12,512 bases of DNA from Dehalococcoidales bacterium (GTDB lineage: Bacteria > Chloroflexota > Dehalococcoidia > Dehalococcoidales > UBA5627): contig JAAYNN010000023.1 of NCBI GenBank assembly GCA_012520835.1, positions 1 to 12,512 of the forward strand, in the 5' to 3' direction. How positions within the stretch are numbered: the first letter of the stretch is position 1; each line of letters opens with the position of its first letter. The notes beneath the pieces were generated by a model. It ran no database searches. It saw nothing but the letters and a program-made list of their open reading frames with translations, and had not been told where the DNA came from. Made by a program: the position numbers and the translations under genes. Below, piece after piece: positions 6,359 to 12,512 of this stretch.

Positions 6359-7350
6359 CCATCATTTATAATCAGCCCGCCAGGAGCATATATTCGGATA
6401 GGAATGAGCAGGCAGCCGAAGACAGCGTTATGGTAGAAGCGGCTGCCGTTGAAAATGCCCTGCACTCGCTGGGATATCCGGTTTCTAAAATTCCGCTGGC
6501 ATTGCCGTTGAAACAGGCTTTCGCTAAATTAACGCAGGTAAAAGCCGATATTATTTTCAACCTGTTCGAGGGATTCAGCGGATACCCTGAAACGGAAGCC
6601 CTGATAGTAGAACAGATGGAGGCGTTGAAACAGCGTTACACCGGCTCTCCGGCGGCCGCTTTGAGCCTGGCACTGGATAAAGCCGCCACTAAAAAAGTAT
6701 TGCAGCAGAAAGGCATCCGCACCCCTGATTTCCAGATGCTGGATGAAGCGACACTGGGTGACTTTAAACTGAATTTCCCCTGCATTGTCAAACCCAATGC
6801 CGAGGACGCCAGCCACAGCTTAAATGCTAAAAGCGTTGTTTATGATTATGATTCGCTGAAGAAAATTGTCGTGGAAATAAGTGGATTGTATGGGGAAAAA
6901 GCGCTGGTTGAGGAATATATCGACGGGCGTGAATTCAATATGACTGTCATGGGAAACGCTACCCTGACTCCGCTGCCGGTTTCGGAAATCTGTTTTACAC
7001 TGCCTGAGGGCATGCCGAAAATACTCAGCTATGAAGCCAAGTGGGATACAGAAAGCCTCTATTACAGGGGAACGCTGCCGCAGTGTCCGGCAAACATAGA
7101 CCCGGATACAAGGAGAGATATTGTCAAGGCAGGCCTGGCAGCATACACCATCACCGAATGCTGCGGCTATGCCAGAATCGATATGCGAATGGATGAAAAT
7201 GAGCGCATCTATGTTTTGGAAGTCAATCCCAACCCCGATATCTCACCGGATGCCGGCGCTGCCATTCAGGCAGTAGCGCATGGCATGAGTTATAATGAAT
7301 TCATACAGAAAATTGTGCAGTTGGCAATGGAGAGAAAATTTGGCTATTAA
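6343..7350 (+). CDS. D-Ala-D-Ala-ligase-like ATP-grasp enzyme, second of tandem pair, altered phosphate loop
   Basis: A 335-residue relative of the preceding gene, probably arisen by old tandem duplication. Both share FN-(I/L)-x-EG near residue 75, (Y)-(S/T)-G-S near 100, LDK-x-x-TKK near 112-118 and the same domain order. It keeps Lys150, EEYIDGREFNMTVMG (190-204), SYEAKWD (229-235, close to the Ddl YEAKY element) and Mg ligands Asp280, Glu293 and Asn295 (ARIDM...LEVNPNPD). The glycine-rich phosphate loop GSSxG is replaced by NAEDASHSL (152-160), and the PG after the final Asn becomes NPD. The protein may therefore handle nucleotide or substrate differently. The ATG overlaps the previous gene by 16 nt, with AAGG 8 nt upstream. 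Ligase activity is likely from the metal ligands; the substrate is unknown. Confidence 0.82.
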   Translation: MPVSVAIIYNQPARSIYSDRNEQAAEDSVMVEAAAVENALHSLGYPVSKIPLALPLKQAFAKLTQVKADIIFNLFEGFSGYPETEALIVEQMEALKQRYTGSPAAALSLALDKAATKKVLQQKGIRTPDFQMLDEATLGDFKLNFPCIVKPNAEDASHSLNAKSVVYDYDSLKKIVVEISGLYGEKALVEEYIDGREFNMTVMGNATLTPLPVSEICFTLPEGMPKILSYEAKWDTESLYYRGTLPQCPANIDPDTRRDIVKAGLAAYTITECCGYARIDMRMDENERIYVLEVNPNPDISPDAGAAIQAVAHGMSYNEFIQKIVQLAMERKFGY

Positions 7351-7822
7351 GATTCGCAAACTGCTAAAAAAAGATAAAACGGCTCTGATGGAAATCCTGC
7401 ACAATACTCCCGAATTTACGGCGGAGGAAGTGGCTGTAGCCGAGGAGGTTATAGACGGCTCGCTGGATAAACCGCAAACATCGGGCTATTTCTCTCTGGC
7501 TGCCGAGAATGAAGACGGCGTTTTTATCAGCTTTATCAGCTACGGACCGGTTCCGATGACTCAGCATGCCTGGGATATCTACTGGCTGGCAGTAAAGCGC
7601 GAATTCCAGTGGCACGGTACCGGCGCCACTTTGCTGAAAGCAGCCGAAAAAAAGATCGCGCAGGCCGGCGGCACGATGGCATTTATCGAAACATCCGGTA
7701 AAGCGCAGTATGACAGGACGCGCCGTTTTTATACTACAAATGATTATCAGGAAATCTGCAATATCCCCGATTTCTATGCCCCGGGCGACGCCAAGGTTTT
7801 ATATCAGAAGATACTGGGGTAA
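7340..7822 (+). CDS. GNAT-family N-acetyltransferase closing the aminomutase operon
   Basis: Predicted to transfer an acetyl group from acetyl-CoA to an amine. About 160 residues, a single GNAT domain. The beta4-alpha3 signature is WDIYWLAVKREFQWHGTGATLL, where Q-W-H-G-T-G-A is the CoA pyrophosphate loop. It is followed by AFIETSGKAQYDRTRRFY, typical of GNAT beta5 and the final helix. I start at TTG 7340-7342 because GGAGAG at 7329-7334 is 5 nt upstream and the GNAT fold begins at once (IRKLLKKDK). An ATG at 7295 is also in frame, but it would add 15 unrelated residues read through the ligase gene. With the TTG start the overlap with the ligase is 11 nt. Next to an aminomutase, an AblB-like role (acetylating a beta-amino acid or its peptide) is attractive but unproven; known AblB proteins are longer. 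Confidence 0.85.
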   Translation: MAIKIRKLLKKDKTALMEILHNTPEFTAEEVAVAEEVIDGSLDKPQTSGYFSLAAENEDGVFISFISYGPVPMTQHAWDIYWLAVKREFQWHGTGATLLKAAEKKIAQAGGTMAFIETSGKAQYDRTRRFYTTNDYQEICNIPDFYAPGDAKVLYQKILG

Positions 7823-7908
7823 AAGCGTTTAGGCATCACTGCCCTGTAGCTTCCCGAAACGCACATATCGCATGCCAATCATTGCCGTCATCTCATCTGC
7901 CATAAGCG

Positions 7909-7955
7909 ACACAGACACATAATTATATGCATCTGTGTTATATTATTTATTATTG
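7909..7955 (+). terminator. Weak hairpin with T-rich tail in the 322-base gap
   Basis: ACACAGA (7909-7915) pairs with TCTGTGT (7932-7938) across a 16-nt loop, and the following 15 bases are T-rich but broken by A. It could end the aminomutase operon. A nearer, GC-richer fold is GGCA-TCAC-TGCC (7832-7843) enclosed by GCGTTT/AAACGC (7825-7862), without a T tract. The remainder of 7823-8144 shows no open frame of note; its right end holds the promoter of the next gene. Confidence 0.3.
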
Positions 7956-8074
7956 GCTGTTTCTTACAACATAGCATGGCTATAAAAGGCAGACAGTTTT
8001 TCCGTGCGGTTATGGACCAGATCGTAATCAACGCGATATTTTACTAACCCGGGGCAAATTATTTCGTTATACTG

Positions 8075-8103
8075 TTAAAACGCCTTTTCGTATGTGATAT
8101 GAT
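8075..8103 (+). promoter_or_regulatory. Promoter of the GT87-like gene
   Basis: TTAAAA (8075-8080, 4 of 6) and TATGAT (8098-8103, 5 of 6) are spaced 17 bp, with a TG extension at 8095-8096. A start near 8110 gives a leader of about 35 nt. In that leader CTCC (8125-8128), GGAT and GGAG (8133-8136) can form a small hairpin that pairs the Shine-Dalgarno. Confidence 0.55.
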
Positions 8104-8144
8104 ACAGGGGACAGTAGTAATATCCTCCGGATGGAGTATTTATC

Positions 8145-9449
8145 GTGAATTTCTGTCATATTTATAAAAACATATGTGAAAAATTAAGCAAGCTCGCTCA
8201 AAAGACATCTTTCTGGATTATCATTCATGTTGTACTTTTCCTGTGTGTTTTCCTGCTCTGGAGCCACGTTTTTTATGAATACTACGGCCCCAGCCCCGGC
8301 GCCGTCGAAAAAAACATCGTTCTTAAAATTTTTAAAGGTCAGATACCCTATATCGATTTCGAATGCGAGTATCCTCCGGTAGCCCTGCTCCTCTTTATCA
8401 TTCCCGGATTATTCTTCCGTGCGCTGCCTGGCTATTACATCGCTTTCACAGTAGAAATGCTGCTTTTTGACATACTGGCAATCTTCCTGATTATTTTTAT
8501 CGTCAAACGCCTTAATATATCGAAAGTGAAAGCACTGGCTTCTTACACACTGTTGATTGCCATCGCCGCCGGACCGATTGCAAGCCAGCGCTACGACCTG
8601 GCGCCGGCTGTGATGGTACTGGCAGCGGTTGCTGCCTTTTTGTCCGGTAAAAACAAGACCGCCTGGGGAGTGCTGGCGCTGGGAGTAATGGCAAAGGTTT
8701 TTCCAATCGTCGTCGCTCCGCTCTTTGCCGTCTGGCTGTTAATAAAAAAACAGGATGCACAATTATTCAAAGGCATAGCTGTTTTTGCCGCAGTTGCCCT
8801 GCTGACTGTCCTTCCCTGGTTGATAATGGATGCCGGGTCTATCGGTTCAATGCTTACTTATCATATGGATAGAGGCCTCCATGCCGAGAGCACCTACGGC
8901 TCTTTCATTATATTGGCACAGCATTTCGGATGGACCAACGTGGAATATGATTTCAGCTACGGTTCTTTCAATATCACATCAGGATTGGCAGACAACCTCT
9001 CACACGCCTCCTTCTTTATCATGGGTGCAGTATTGCTGCTGGCTTATGTTCTCTTCTCTTTTAAACTCAGCAAGAAAGAACTAAAAACTGATGGCATGCT
9101 AAGCTCACAGGCCGCACAGGAAACACTGCTTATTCGCTACGTCGCTATTTCGGTACTGGCTTTCATGCTCTTTAACAAGGTGTTTTCGGCCCAGTATATA
9201 GTCTGGTTCTGCCCACTTTTACCGCTTTTAAACATCCGCTTTCATAATTTTATGGTGTTATTGCTTTTAATTGCCGGGGCGTTCACCATATATATCTACC
9301 CGTTCAACTATATAAACTTTGAGTATTATGAGACTCTACCCGTCTTTTTAATGGCCGGCCGCAATCTGCTTTTAGTAGTAGTATTTATACTTGTTTGTCT
9401 GGGCATGAAACCGAAAGAAAAGCTGTCAATGGCCAGTAAAACCGATTAA
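8145..9449 (+). CDS. GT87-like polytopic membrane glycosyltransferase (DUF2029 type)
   Basis: A 434-residue multi-pass protein, probably a polyprenyl-phosphate-sugar-dependent transferase of the alpha-mannosyltransferase (GT-C fold) kind. It would act on the outer face of the inner membrane to build a glycolipid or surface glycan. After the first membrane span (about 22-40) comes the loop GQIPYIDFECEYPP (65-78), whose acidic D-x-E-x-E-Y-P-P core is the hallmark of this family. Later GPIASQRYDLAPA and AKVFPIVVAPL blocks are also typical. About ten further hydrophobic segments follow, and the C terminus is short and charged. The GTG start has TGGAG 8 nt upstream. It is a single gene, ending one base from the mazF stop on the opposite strand. 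Family assignment rests on the motif and topology; acceptor and donor are unknown. Confidence 0.78.
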   Translation: MNFCHIYKNICEKLSKLAQKTSFWIIIHVVLFLCVFLLWSHVFYEYYGPSPGAVEKNIVLKIFKGQIPYIDFECEYPPVALLLFIIPGLFFRALPGYYIAFTVEMLLFDILAIFLIIFIVKRLNISKVKALASYTLLIAIAAGPIASQRYDLAPAVMVLAAVAAFLSGKNKTAWGVLALGVMAKVFPIVVAPLFAVWLLIKKQDAQLFKGIAVFAAVALLTVLPWLIMDAGSIGSMLTYHMDRGLHAESTYGSFIILAQHFGWTNVEYDFSYGSFNITSGLADNLSHASFFIMGAVLLLAYVLFSFKLSKKELKTDGMLSSQAAQETLLIRYVAISVLAFMLFNKVFSAQYIVWFCPLLPLLNIRFHNFMVLLLLIAGAFTIYIYPFNYINFEYYETLPVFLMAGRNLLLVVVFILVCLGMKPKEKLSMASKTD

Positions 9450-9450
9450 T

Positions 9451-9798
9451 CTATAGAGATAACAACAGGGCTAATTTTTTAAGCACCGATGATATTATGC
9501 CTTCAGGCAACGAAAATATATATTCCGCATTACGTACATGCCAATCCAGGCTTTTTATCTGGTCGGATAAAATTGCCCCGCTTATCGGAAAATCAGGTGG
9601 TATAATAACTTCGAATGGATAGCCTTTAATTTTCGATGTAACGGGACACAATATCACCAACCCTGATTTTTCATTGTAATTTCCCGGAGAAAGCACCACC
9701 GCAGGGCGACGCCCCGATTGTTCATGCCCGGATTGCGGATTCAAATCAATCCATATTACATCACCGCATTCAGGAACATAGGCAGGATTATCTACCAT
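9451..9798 (-). CDS. mazF: MazF-family mRNA interferase toxin
   Basis: Sequence-specific endoribonuclease that cuts mRNA when its antitoxin is lost. The 115-residue protein has the full PemK/MazF barrel: GDVIWIDLNPQSGHEQSGRRPAVVLSP (12-38), with the loop arginines Arg30/Arg31, then CPVTSKIKGYPFEV (51-64), with the catalytic Thr54, and a LSDQIKSLDW strand (77-86). CPVTSKIKGYPFEV is characteristic of the MazF/ChpB subgroup from E. coli-type systems. The ATG at 9796-9798 overlaps the antitoxin gene by 7 nt (antitoxin stop at 9792-9794), with AAGGA just upstream, so the two are co-translated. Tail-to-tail with the glycosyltransferase gene, with no room for a separate terminator. It looks complete and active. 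Confidence 0.95.
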   Translation of the reverse strand: MVDNPAYVPECGDVIWIDLNPQSGHEQSGRRPAVVLSPGNYNEKSGLVILCPVTSKIKGYPFEVIIPPDFPISGAILSDQIKSLDWHVRNAEYIFSLPEGIISSVLKKLALLLSL

Positions 9799-10034
9799 AT
9801 TTCCTTACCCACAGCATAACCGGTATCAATTTCGCTATGTCTATTCTCCTCGGTAATATTCGCCAAAAGTTTTTCCAGAGCTGTATCGGTTTCTGCTAAA
9901 GGAGTTATCACCAGTTTTCCCTCAACCTGTTTAAGGTCAACCGATGTTTCGTTCTGAAGACCGATTTCTTTTGCAAATGCACTTGGTATGCGTAAAGCAA
10001 GACTGTTCCCCCATTTTTGTACACGCGAAATCAT
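9792..10034 (-). CDS. mazE: MazE-family (AbrB-fold) antitoxin
   Basis: An 80-residue antitoxin that binds and silences MazF and, as part of the complex, represses its own promoter. The N-terminal half is a swapped-hairpin AbrB/MazE DNA-binding domain: ISRVQKWGNSLALRIPSAFAKEIGL (2-26), then a beta strand VDLKQVEGKLVITPL (32-46). The acidic C-terminal tail (LEKLLANITEENRHSEID) would wrap the toxin. The ATG at 10032-10034 is chosen because GGAGG sits 5 nt upstream and the domain begins there. A longer open frame reaching 10199 would add 55 residues of non-conserved, promoter-derived sequence. Coding sequence here is AT-richer than the neighbours, which fits a mobile toxin-antitoxin module. Confidence 0.94.
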   Translation of the reverse strand: MISRVQKWGNSLALRIPSAFAKEIGLQNETSVDLKQVEGKLVITPLAETDTALEKLLANITEENRHSEIDTGYAVGKEIW

Positions 10035-10051
10035 GCTAACCTCCACCCAAT

Positions 10052-10094
10052 ATGTATATACATTGAAGATACTATTTTTATAACTAATTGTCAA
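10052..10094 (-). promoter_or_regulatory. mazEF promoter with palindromic operator
   Basis: On the minus strand a perfect TTGACA -35 (10089-10094), a 17-bp spacer and TATCTT (10066-10071, 4 of 6) predict a start near 10059. ATGTATATACAT, a perfect 12-bp palindrome (10052-10063), covers that start. It is the obvious candidate site for MazE/MazEF autorepression. Confidence 0.6.
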
Positions 10095-10199
10095 GTTTCT
10101 TGGTCTGAAAATAATTAATATTAGCCGTAAAGATGTGTAATAAACTTCCCACGATCTTACCGTAGTATTAAGTTTTGTAAAATAAAATCGCATTCCCAC

Positions 10200-10228
10200 T
10201 TGTTAGCAGCCGCTACAGCATATATAAT
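10200..10228 (+). promoter_or_regulatory. Promoter of the Trm112-like gene, predicting a leaderless mRNA
   Basis: TTGTTA (10200-10205, 4 of 6), a 17-bp spacer and a perfect TATAAT (10223-10228) are followed after 6 bases by the ATG at 10235. Transcription would begin at or beside the A of the start codon. No Shine-Dalgarno is present, which agrees with leaderless translation. Confidence 0.6.
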
Positions 10229-10234
10229 TTAATC

Positions 10235-10423
10235 ATGAAGCCCGATTTAATGGAAATACTGGTTTGCCCTTTGTGCAAAAAAAGGTTGGAACTGTCTATG
10301 AAAGAACAAACAGGACACGCAATAATCAGCGGATTTCTATATTGCAGTAAATGTAAAAGAAAGTACCCGGTCAAAGATGAAATACCTGATTTACTGCCTG
10401 TAGCAACCGATTATGATAGATGA
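10235..10423 (+). CDS. Trm112-like / UPF0434 small zinc-ribbon protein
   Basis: A 62-residue protein with the Trm112 fold: an N-terminal LMEILVCPLCKKRLEL with one CPxC knuckle (Cys11, Cys14) and a second CxxC (FLYCSKCKRKYPVKDEIPDLLP). The ending P-V-K-D-E-I-P-D-L-L-P is the family signature. In eukaryotes Trm112 activates methyltransferases. Bacterial members (YcaR-like) are small stand-alone proteins of uncertain partner. All four zinc-binding cysteines are present. The ATG has no ribosome site and lies right at the predicted transcription start. Monocistronic as far as can be seen. Confidence 0.85.
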   Translation: MKPDLMEILVCPLCKKRLELSMKEQTGHAIISGFLYCSKCKRKYPVKDEIPDLLPVATDYDR

Positions 10424-10530
10424 AGTGCCTGATAATCGGTTCGGGAGTATCCTTCTGATATAAAACACTGCCTGCTCAACTGCAGGAATTCAGATTCCGT
10501 AACCCTCTCGTTTGTTTATGTGTAATTAAA

Positions 10531-10689
10531 GTCATAGCGAAAAATAGAAAATTGATTGAAATAATAAAAGGCGTAAAGCCGGAGCAGGCAAACAGGATTA
10601 TTTTCGTTACCGGCGATGCCGCTGGAAAAGAAACAGTTGATTTTTTAAGAGCAACCGGTATTTATTGTATATCTGAATCGATAGCCTGA
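10531..10689 (+). pseudogene. Remnant of a response-regulator receiver domain
   Basis: Reading the frame that stops at TGA 10687-10689 gives about 50 residues. The part from NRKLIEII onward (GVKPEQANRIIFVTGDAAGKETVDFLRATG) closely resembles the C-terminal half of receiver domains in hybrid histidine kinases. Such domains have a RIIFxTGDxxxxxTxxFLxxTG block ending at a Lys-Pro-Phe. Here the Lys-Pro-Phe position reads SES, and the protein stops soon after. The upstream half with the phospho-acceptor Asp is missing, and there is no start codon or ribosome site. I take it as a decayed fragment left by deletion. The rest of 10424-10749 shows no gene and no clear terminator. Confidence 0.55.
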
Positions 10690-10749
10690 AATTGTCTAAA
10701 CGGAAAAGTTGTGTTAAGCTATAGCATTATCCCGTTGATTGTTTATTGA

Positions 10750-12078
10750 ATGAGCAGTAACACATTGAAAATCAGTTACCGAGGTATCCCTCAGTGGTTT
10801 AAGATACCGGATAATAAGCTGACCGCAGCGAGCGCTATTAAAACCCTGCCCCTGCCCGACAGAGTTGTTATTCCTTTGCACCAGCATGTCGGCCCGCCCA
10901 CATATCCCCTCGTAAAACCCGGCGACTGCGTTTTGACGGGACAAAAAATCGGTGACAGCGACGAGTTCAGGGCTGTTCCGGTGCATGCCTCGATATCAGG
11001 AAAAGTTGCCGATATTATCGCTTTCAATGATGCAGCAAGAGGCAAAGAACAGCAGGCGGTTGTAATCGATTCGGACGGACTGGATAAGCGGATGTATTTA
11101 AAGCCCGTTAACGACATTGAATCGTTATCCGGCGAGCAGATAGTCTCCATAATCAGGGAGGCAGGTATTGTCGGTATGGGCGGAGCCATTTATCCAGCCC
11201 ATCTCAAGCTGACGCTGCCAAAAGGCGGCAAACTGGATACGGTAATACTGAATGGCTGCGAATGCGAACCCTATATCACTGCCGACCACCGCGTGATGCT
11301 GGAATACGCAGAAAAGGTGATATCGGGCTTAAAAATAATTGTAAAACTGATCTCCCCCGATAATATTTTTATTGCCATCGAAGATAATAAACCGGATGCC
11401 ATAGAATTAATGACAGATATAGCCGCCAAGGCCGGATTGGACGGAAGGGTAAAGGTTGTTCCGATAAAATTGAGATACCCCGGCGGGGCCCGCGAACTGC
11501 TGGTTAAAGCGATATTGAATAAAGAAGTGCCGCTGGAAGGCAGGTGCCGCGATATCGGCGTGGTGGTTCATAATGTCAGCACCGCTAAGGCAATCCACGA
11601 TGCTGTTATCGAAGGCATTCCTCTTATCGAAGAAGTAATCACTGTCAGCGGCGGCGTAAGAAATCCCCAAAACCTGCTTGCAAGAATAGGAACACCGCTT
11701 GGAAATCTGATTGATTACTGCGGTGGAAAAACGGACGAAAGCAACCAGGTAATACTGGGCGGACCGATGATGGGCAGCGCTACCACCAATATGGAAACAC
11801 CGCTTACCAAAGGCATCAGGTGCCTGCTTTTAAACAAAGCTCAAACAAGATTCGAGCAGGATTGTATACACTGCGGAAGATGCCTCGATGCCTGTACCAT
11901 GCATCTCAACCCGTCATTGCTGGCAAAATACTCCAAGGCCGGAAGGTACGATGACTGCGGAGAAGCCTTTATAGACGGCTGCATCGAATGCGGCATCTGC
12001 GCCTATGTCTGCCCGGCTTATATCCCAATTACGCAGTATATCAAAACCGCTAAAAAACAACTTTCACTGTTGGCATAA
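10750..12078 (+). CDS. rnfC: Rnf complex subunit RnfC (NADH/FMN- and iron-sulfur-binding)
   Basis: Peripheral subunit of the Rnf ion-translocating ferredoxin:NAD oxidoreductase, which receives or donates electrons at the NAD side. The 442-residue protein has the N-terminal RnfC barrel (VVIPLHQHVGPPTYPLVKPGD), then the GIVGMGGAIYPAHLKL nucleotide/FMN loop (139-154), LNGCECEPYITADHRVML (167-184) and the RYPGGAREL segment (242-250). Two ferredoxin-type [4Fe-4S] motifs follow: Cys372/375/378/382 (CIHCGRCLDAC) and Cys411/414/417/421 (CIECGICAYVC). Length is typical of the short bacterial RnfC, without the Ala-rich C-terminal extension of gammaproteobacteria. The ATG at 10750 has no Shine-Dalgarno, and I see no strong promoter in front. 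rnfD follows after 3 nt. Confidence 0.95.
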   Translation: MSSNTLKISYRGIPQWFKIPDNKLTAASAIKTLPLPDRVVIPLHQHVGPPTYPLVKPGDCVLTGQKIGDSDEFRAVPVHASISGKVADIIAFNDAARGKEQQAVVIDSDGLDKRMYLKPVNDIESLSGEQIVSIIREAGIVGMGGAIYPAHLKLTLPKGGKLDTVILNGCECEPYITADHRVMLEYAEKVISGLKIIVKLISPDNIFIAIEDNKPDAIELMTDIAAKAGLDGRVKVVPIKLRYPGGARELLVKAILNKEVPLEGRCRDIGVVVHNVSTAKAIHDAVIEGIPLIEEVITVSGGVRNPQNLLARIGTPLGNLIDYCGGKTDESNQVILGGPMMGSATTNMETPLTKGIRCLLLNKAQTRFEQDCIHCGRCLDACTMHLNPSLLAKYSKAGRYDDCGEAFIDGCIECGICAYVCPAYIPITQYIKTAKKQLSLLA

Positions 12079-12081
12079 AAC

Positions 12082-12512
12082 ATGGCAAGGATAAAGGATA
12101 ATAAATTGAATGAGGTTGCCGGCGAACTGGTAATCGCCCCCTCCCCCCATATTCACAGCAAATGGTCGGTTAAACGCACCATGTATCTGGTTATCCTTGC
12201 ACTGATGTTCCCGACCGCTGCCAGCATCTATTTCTTCGGCTTCAATGCTATACTGGTAATTCTAACCAGCGTACTGGCCGCTGTAGCCACTGAATATCTG
12301 GTAAAACTGCTCCGGAAGAAAAAATTCGTCATGGACGGCAGTGCCGTAATAACCGGCCTACTTTTAGCGCTGACGCTGCCGCCGACCATCCCATTATGGA
12401 TGGTCGCCCTCGGAAGCATCTTTGCCATTGCCATCGCTAAAGAGGCTTTCGGCGGACTGGGGCACAATATATTTAATCCCGCCCTGGCCGGACGTGCCTT
12501 CATGCAGCTCAG
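12082..12512 (+). CDS. rnfD: Rnf complex membrane subunit RnfD (5' part, cut by window end)
   Basis: Integral-membrane, flavin-carrying subunit of the Rnf complex. About 143 codons are visible, in the same frame to the last base. The N terminus has the APSPHIHSKWSVKRTMYLV entry typical of RnfD/NqrB. Hydrophobic segments then follow, the DGSAVITGLLLALTLPPTIPLWM block and KEAFGGLGHNIFNPALAGRAFM, a strongly conserved RnfD stretch. The covalent FMN threonine lies further on, outside the window. The ATG at 12082 is 3 nt after rnfC but has no ribosome site. An in-frame TTG at 12106 has AAGGA 7 nt upstream (12094-12098) and may be the true start. The gene order rnfC-rnfD matches known rnf operons. 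Confidence 0.93.
   Translation, partial: MARIKDNKLNEVAGELVIAPSPHIHSKWSVKRTMYLVILALMFPTAASIYFFGFNAILVILTSVLAAVATEYLVKLLRKKKFVMDGSAVITGLLLALTLPPTIPLWMVALGSIFAIAIAKEAFGGLGHNIFNPALAGRAFMQL

Noticed and set aside
5354..7350. Cell-wall D-Ala-D-Ala ligase pair (ddl)
   Set aside because: The fold is the same, but the N-domain His-Gly loop is replaced in both, the second lacks the usual phosphate loop, and the operon contains no wall gene; a generic ATP-grasp call is safer.
10035..10199. N-terminal extension of the antitoxin to 135 residues
   Set aside because: The segment contains the promoter and operator, and the MazE fold and a good GGAGG site both begin at the ATG at 10034.

Overview
The window is about 12.5 kb of bacterial DNA, judged by eye to be near 47-50 % GC. 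It carries Shine-Dalgarno-led, tightly packed genes and three gene-poor, AT-rich intergenic stretches. An Rnf-type electron-transport operon, a radical-SAM aminomutase and ThyX (flavin-dependent thymidylate synthase) point to an anaerobe. The M29 aminopeptidase, the GT87-like membrane protein and the dispersed TGTCATGC / TTCGACAGGCTC repeats would fit an anaerobic Chloroflexota (Dehalococcoidia-like) genome. That placement is an inference; no rRNA or ribosomal-protein gene is present to fix the taxonomy.

Layout. 1-451 has no gene and is a mosaic of dispersed direct and inverted repeats. It is followed by thyX (minus strand, 452-1039) with its own extended -10 promoter. An MFS exporter (1340-2566, plus) converges on an M29 metallo-aminopeptidase (2658-3767, minus), and a nested inverted repeat lies between them. 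From 3900 a strong sigma70-type promoter overlaid by a perfect dyad drives four overlapping plus-strand genes: a lysine-2,3-aminomutase-like radical-SAM enzyme (4042-5376), two divergent D-Ala-D-Ala-ligase-like ATP-grasp enzymes (5354-6358 and 6343-7350) and a GNAT acetyltransferase (7340-7822). After 322 gene-free bases comes a GT87-like polytopic glycosyltransferase (8145-9449, plus). It ends one base from a mazEF toxin-antitoxin pair on the minus strand (9451-10034), which has its own promoter and palindrome. A small Trm112-like zinc-ribbon protein (10235-10423, plus) appears to be transcribed without a leader. Next is a decayed receiver-domain remnant (about 10531-10689), then rnfC (10750-12078) and the 5' part of rnfD (12082 to the window edge).

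How the genes work together. The four-gene block 4042-7822 is the most interesting part. Each gene overlaps the next (23, 16 and 11 nt), so translation is probably coupled and the products should share one pathway. An aminomutase that keeps the lysine-binding acidic residues, two amino-acid/peptide ligases and an acetyltransferase together suggest synthesis of a small beta-amino-acid-containing, possibly acetylated, peptide or osmolyte. The pair aminomutase plus acetyltransferase resembles the AblA/AblB route to N-epsilon-acetyl-beta-lysine. The two ligases are the addition, and the end product is unknown. RnfC/RnfD would start an ion-translocating ferredoxin:NAD oxidoreductase operon that continues beyond the window.
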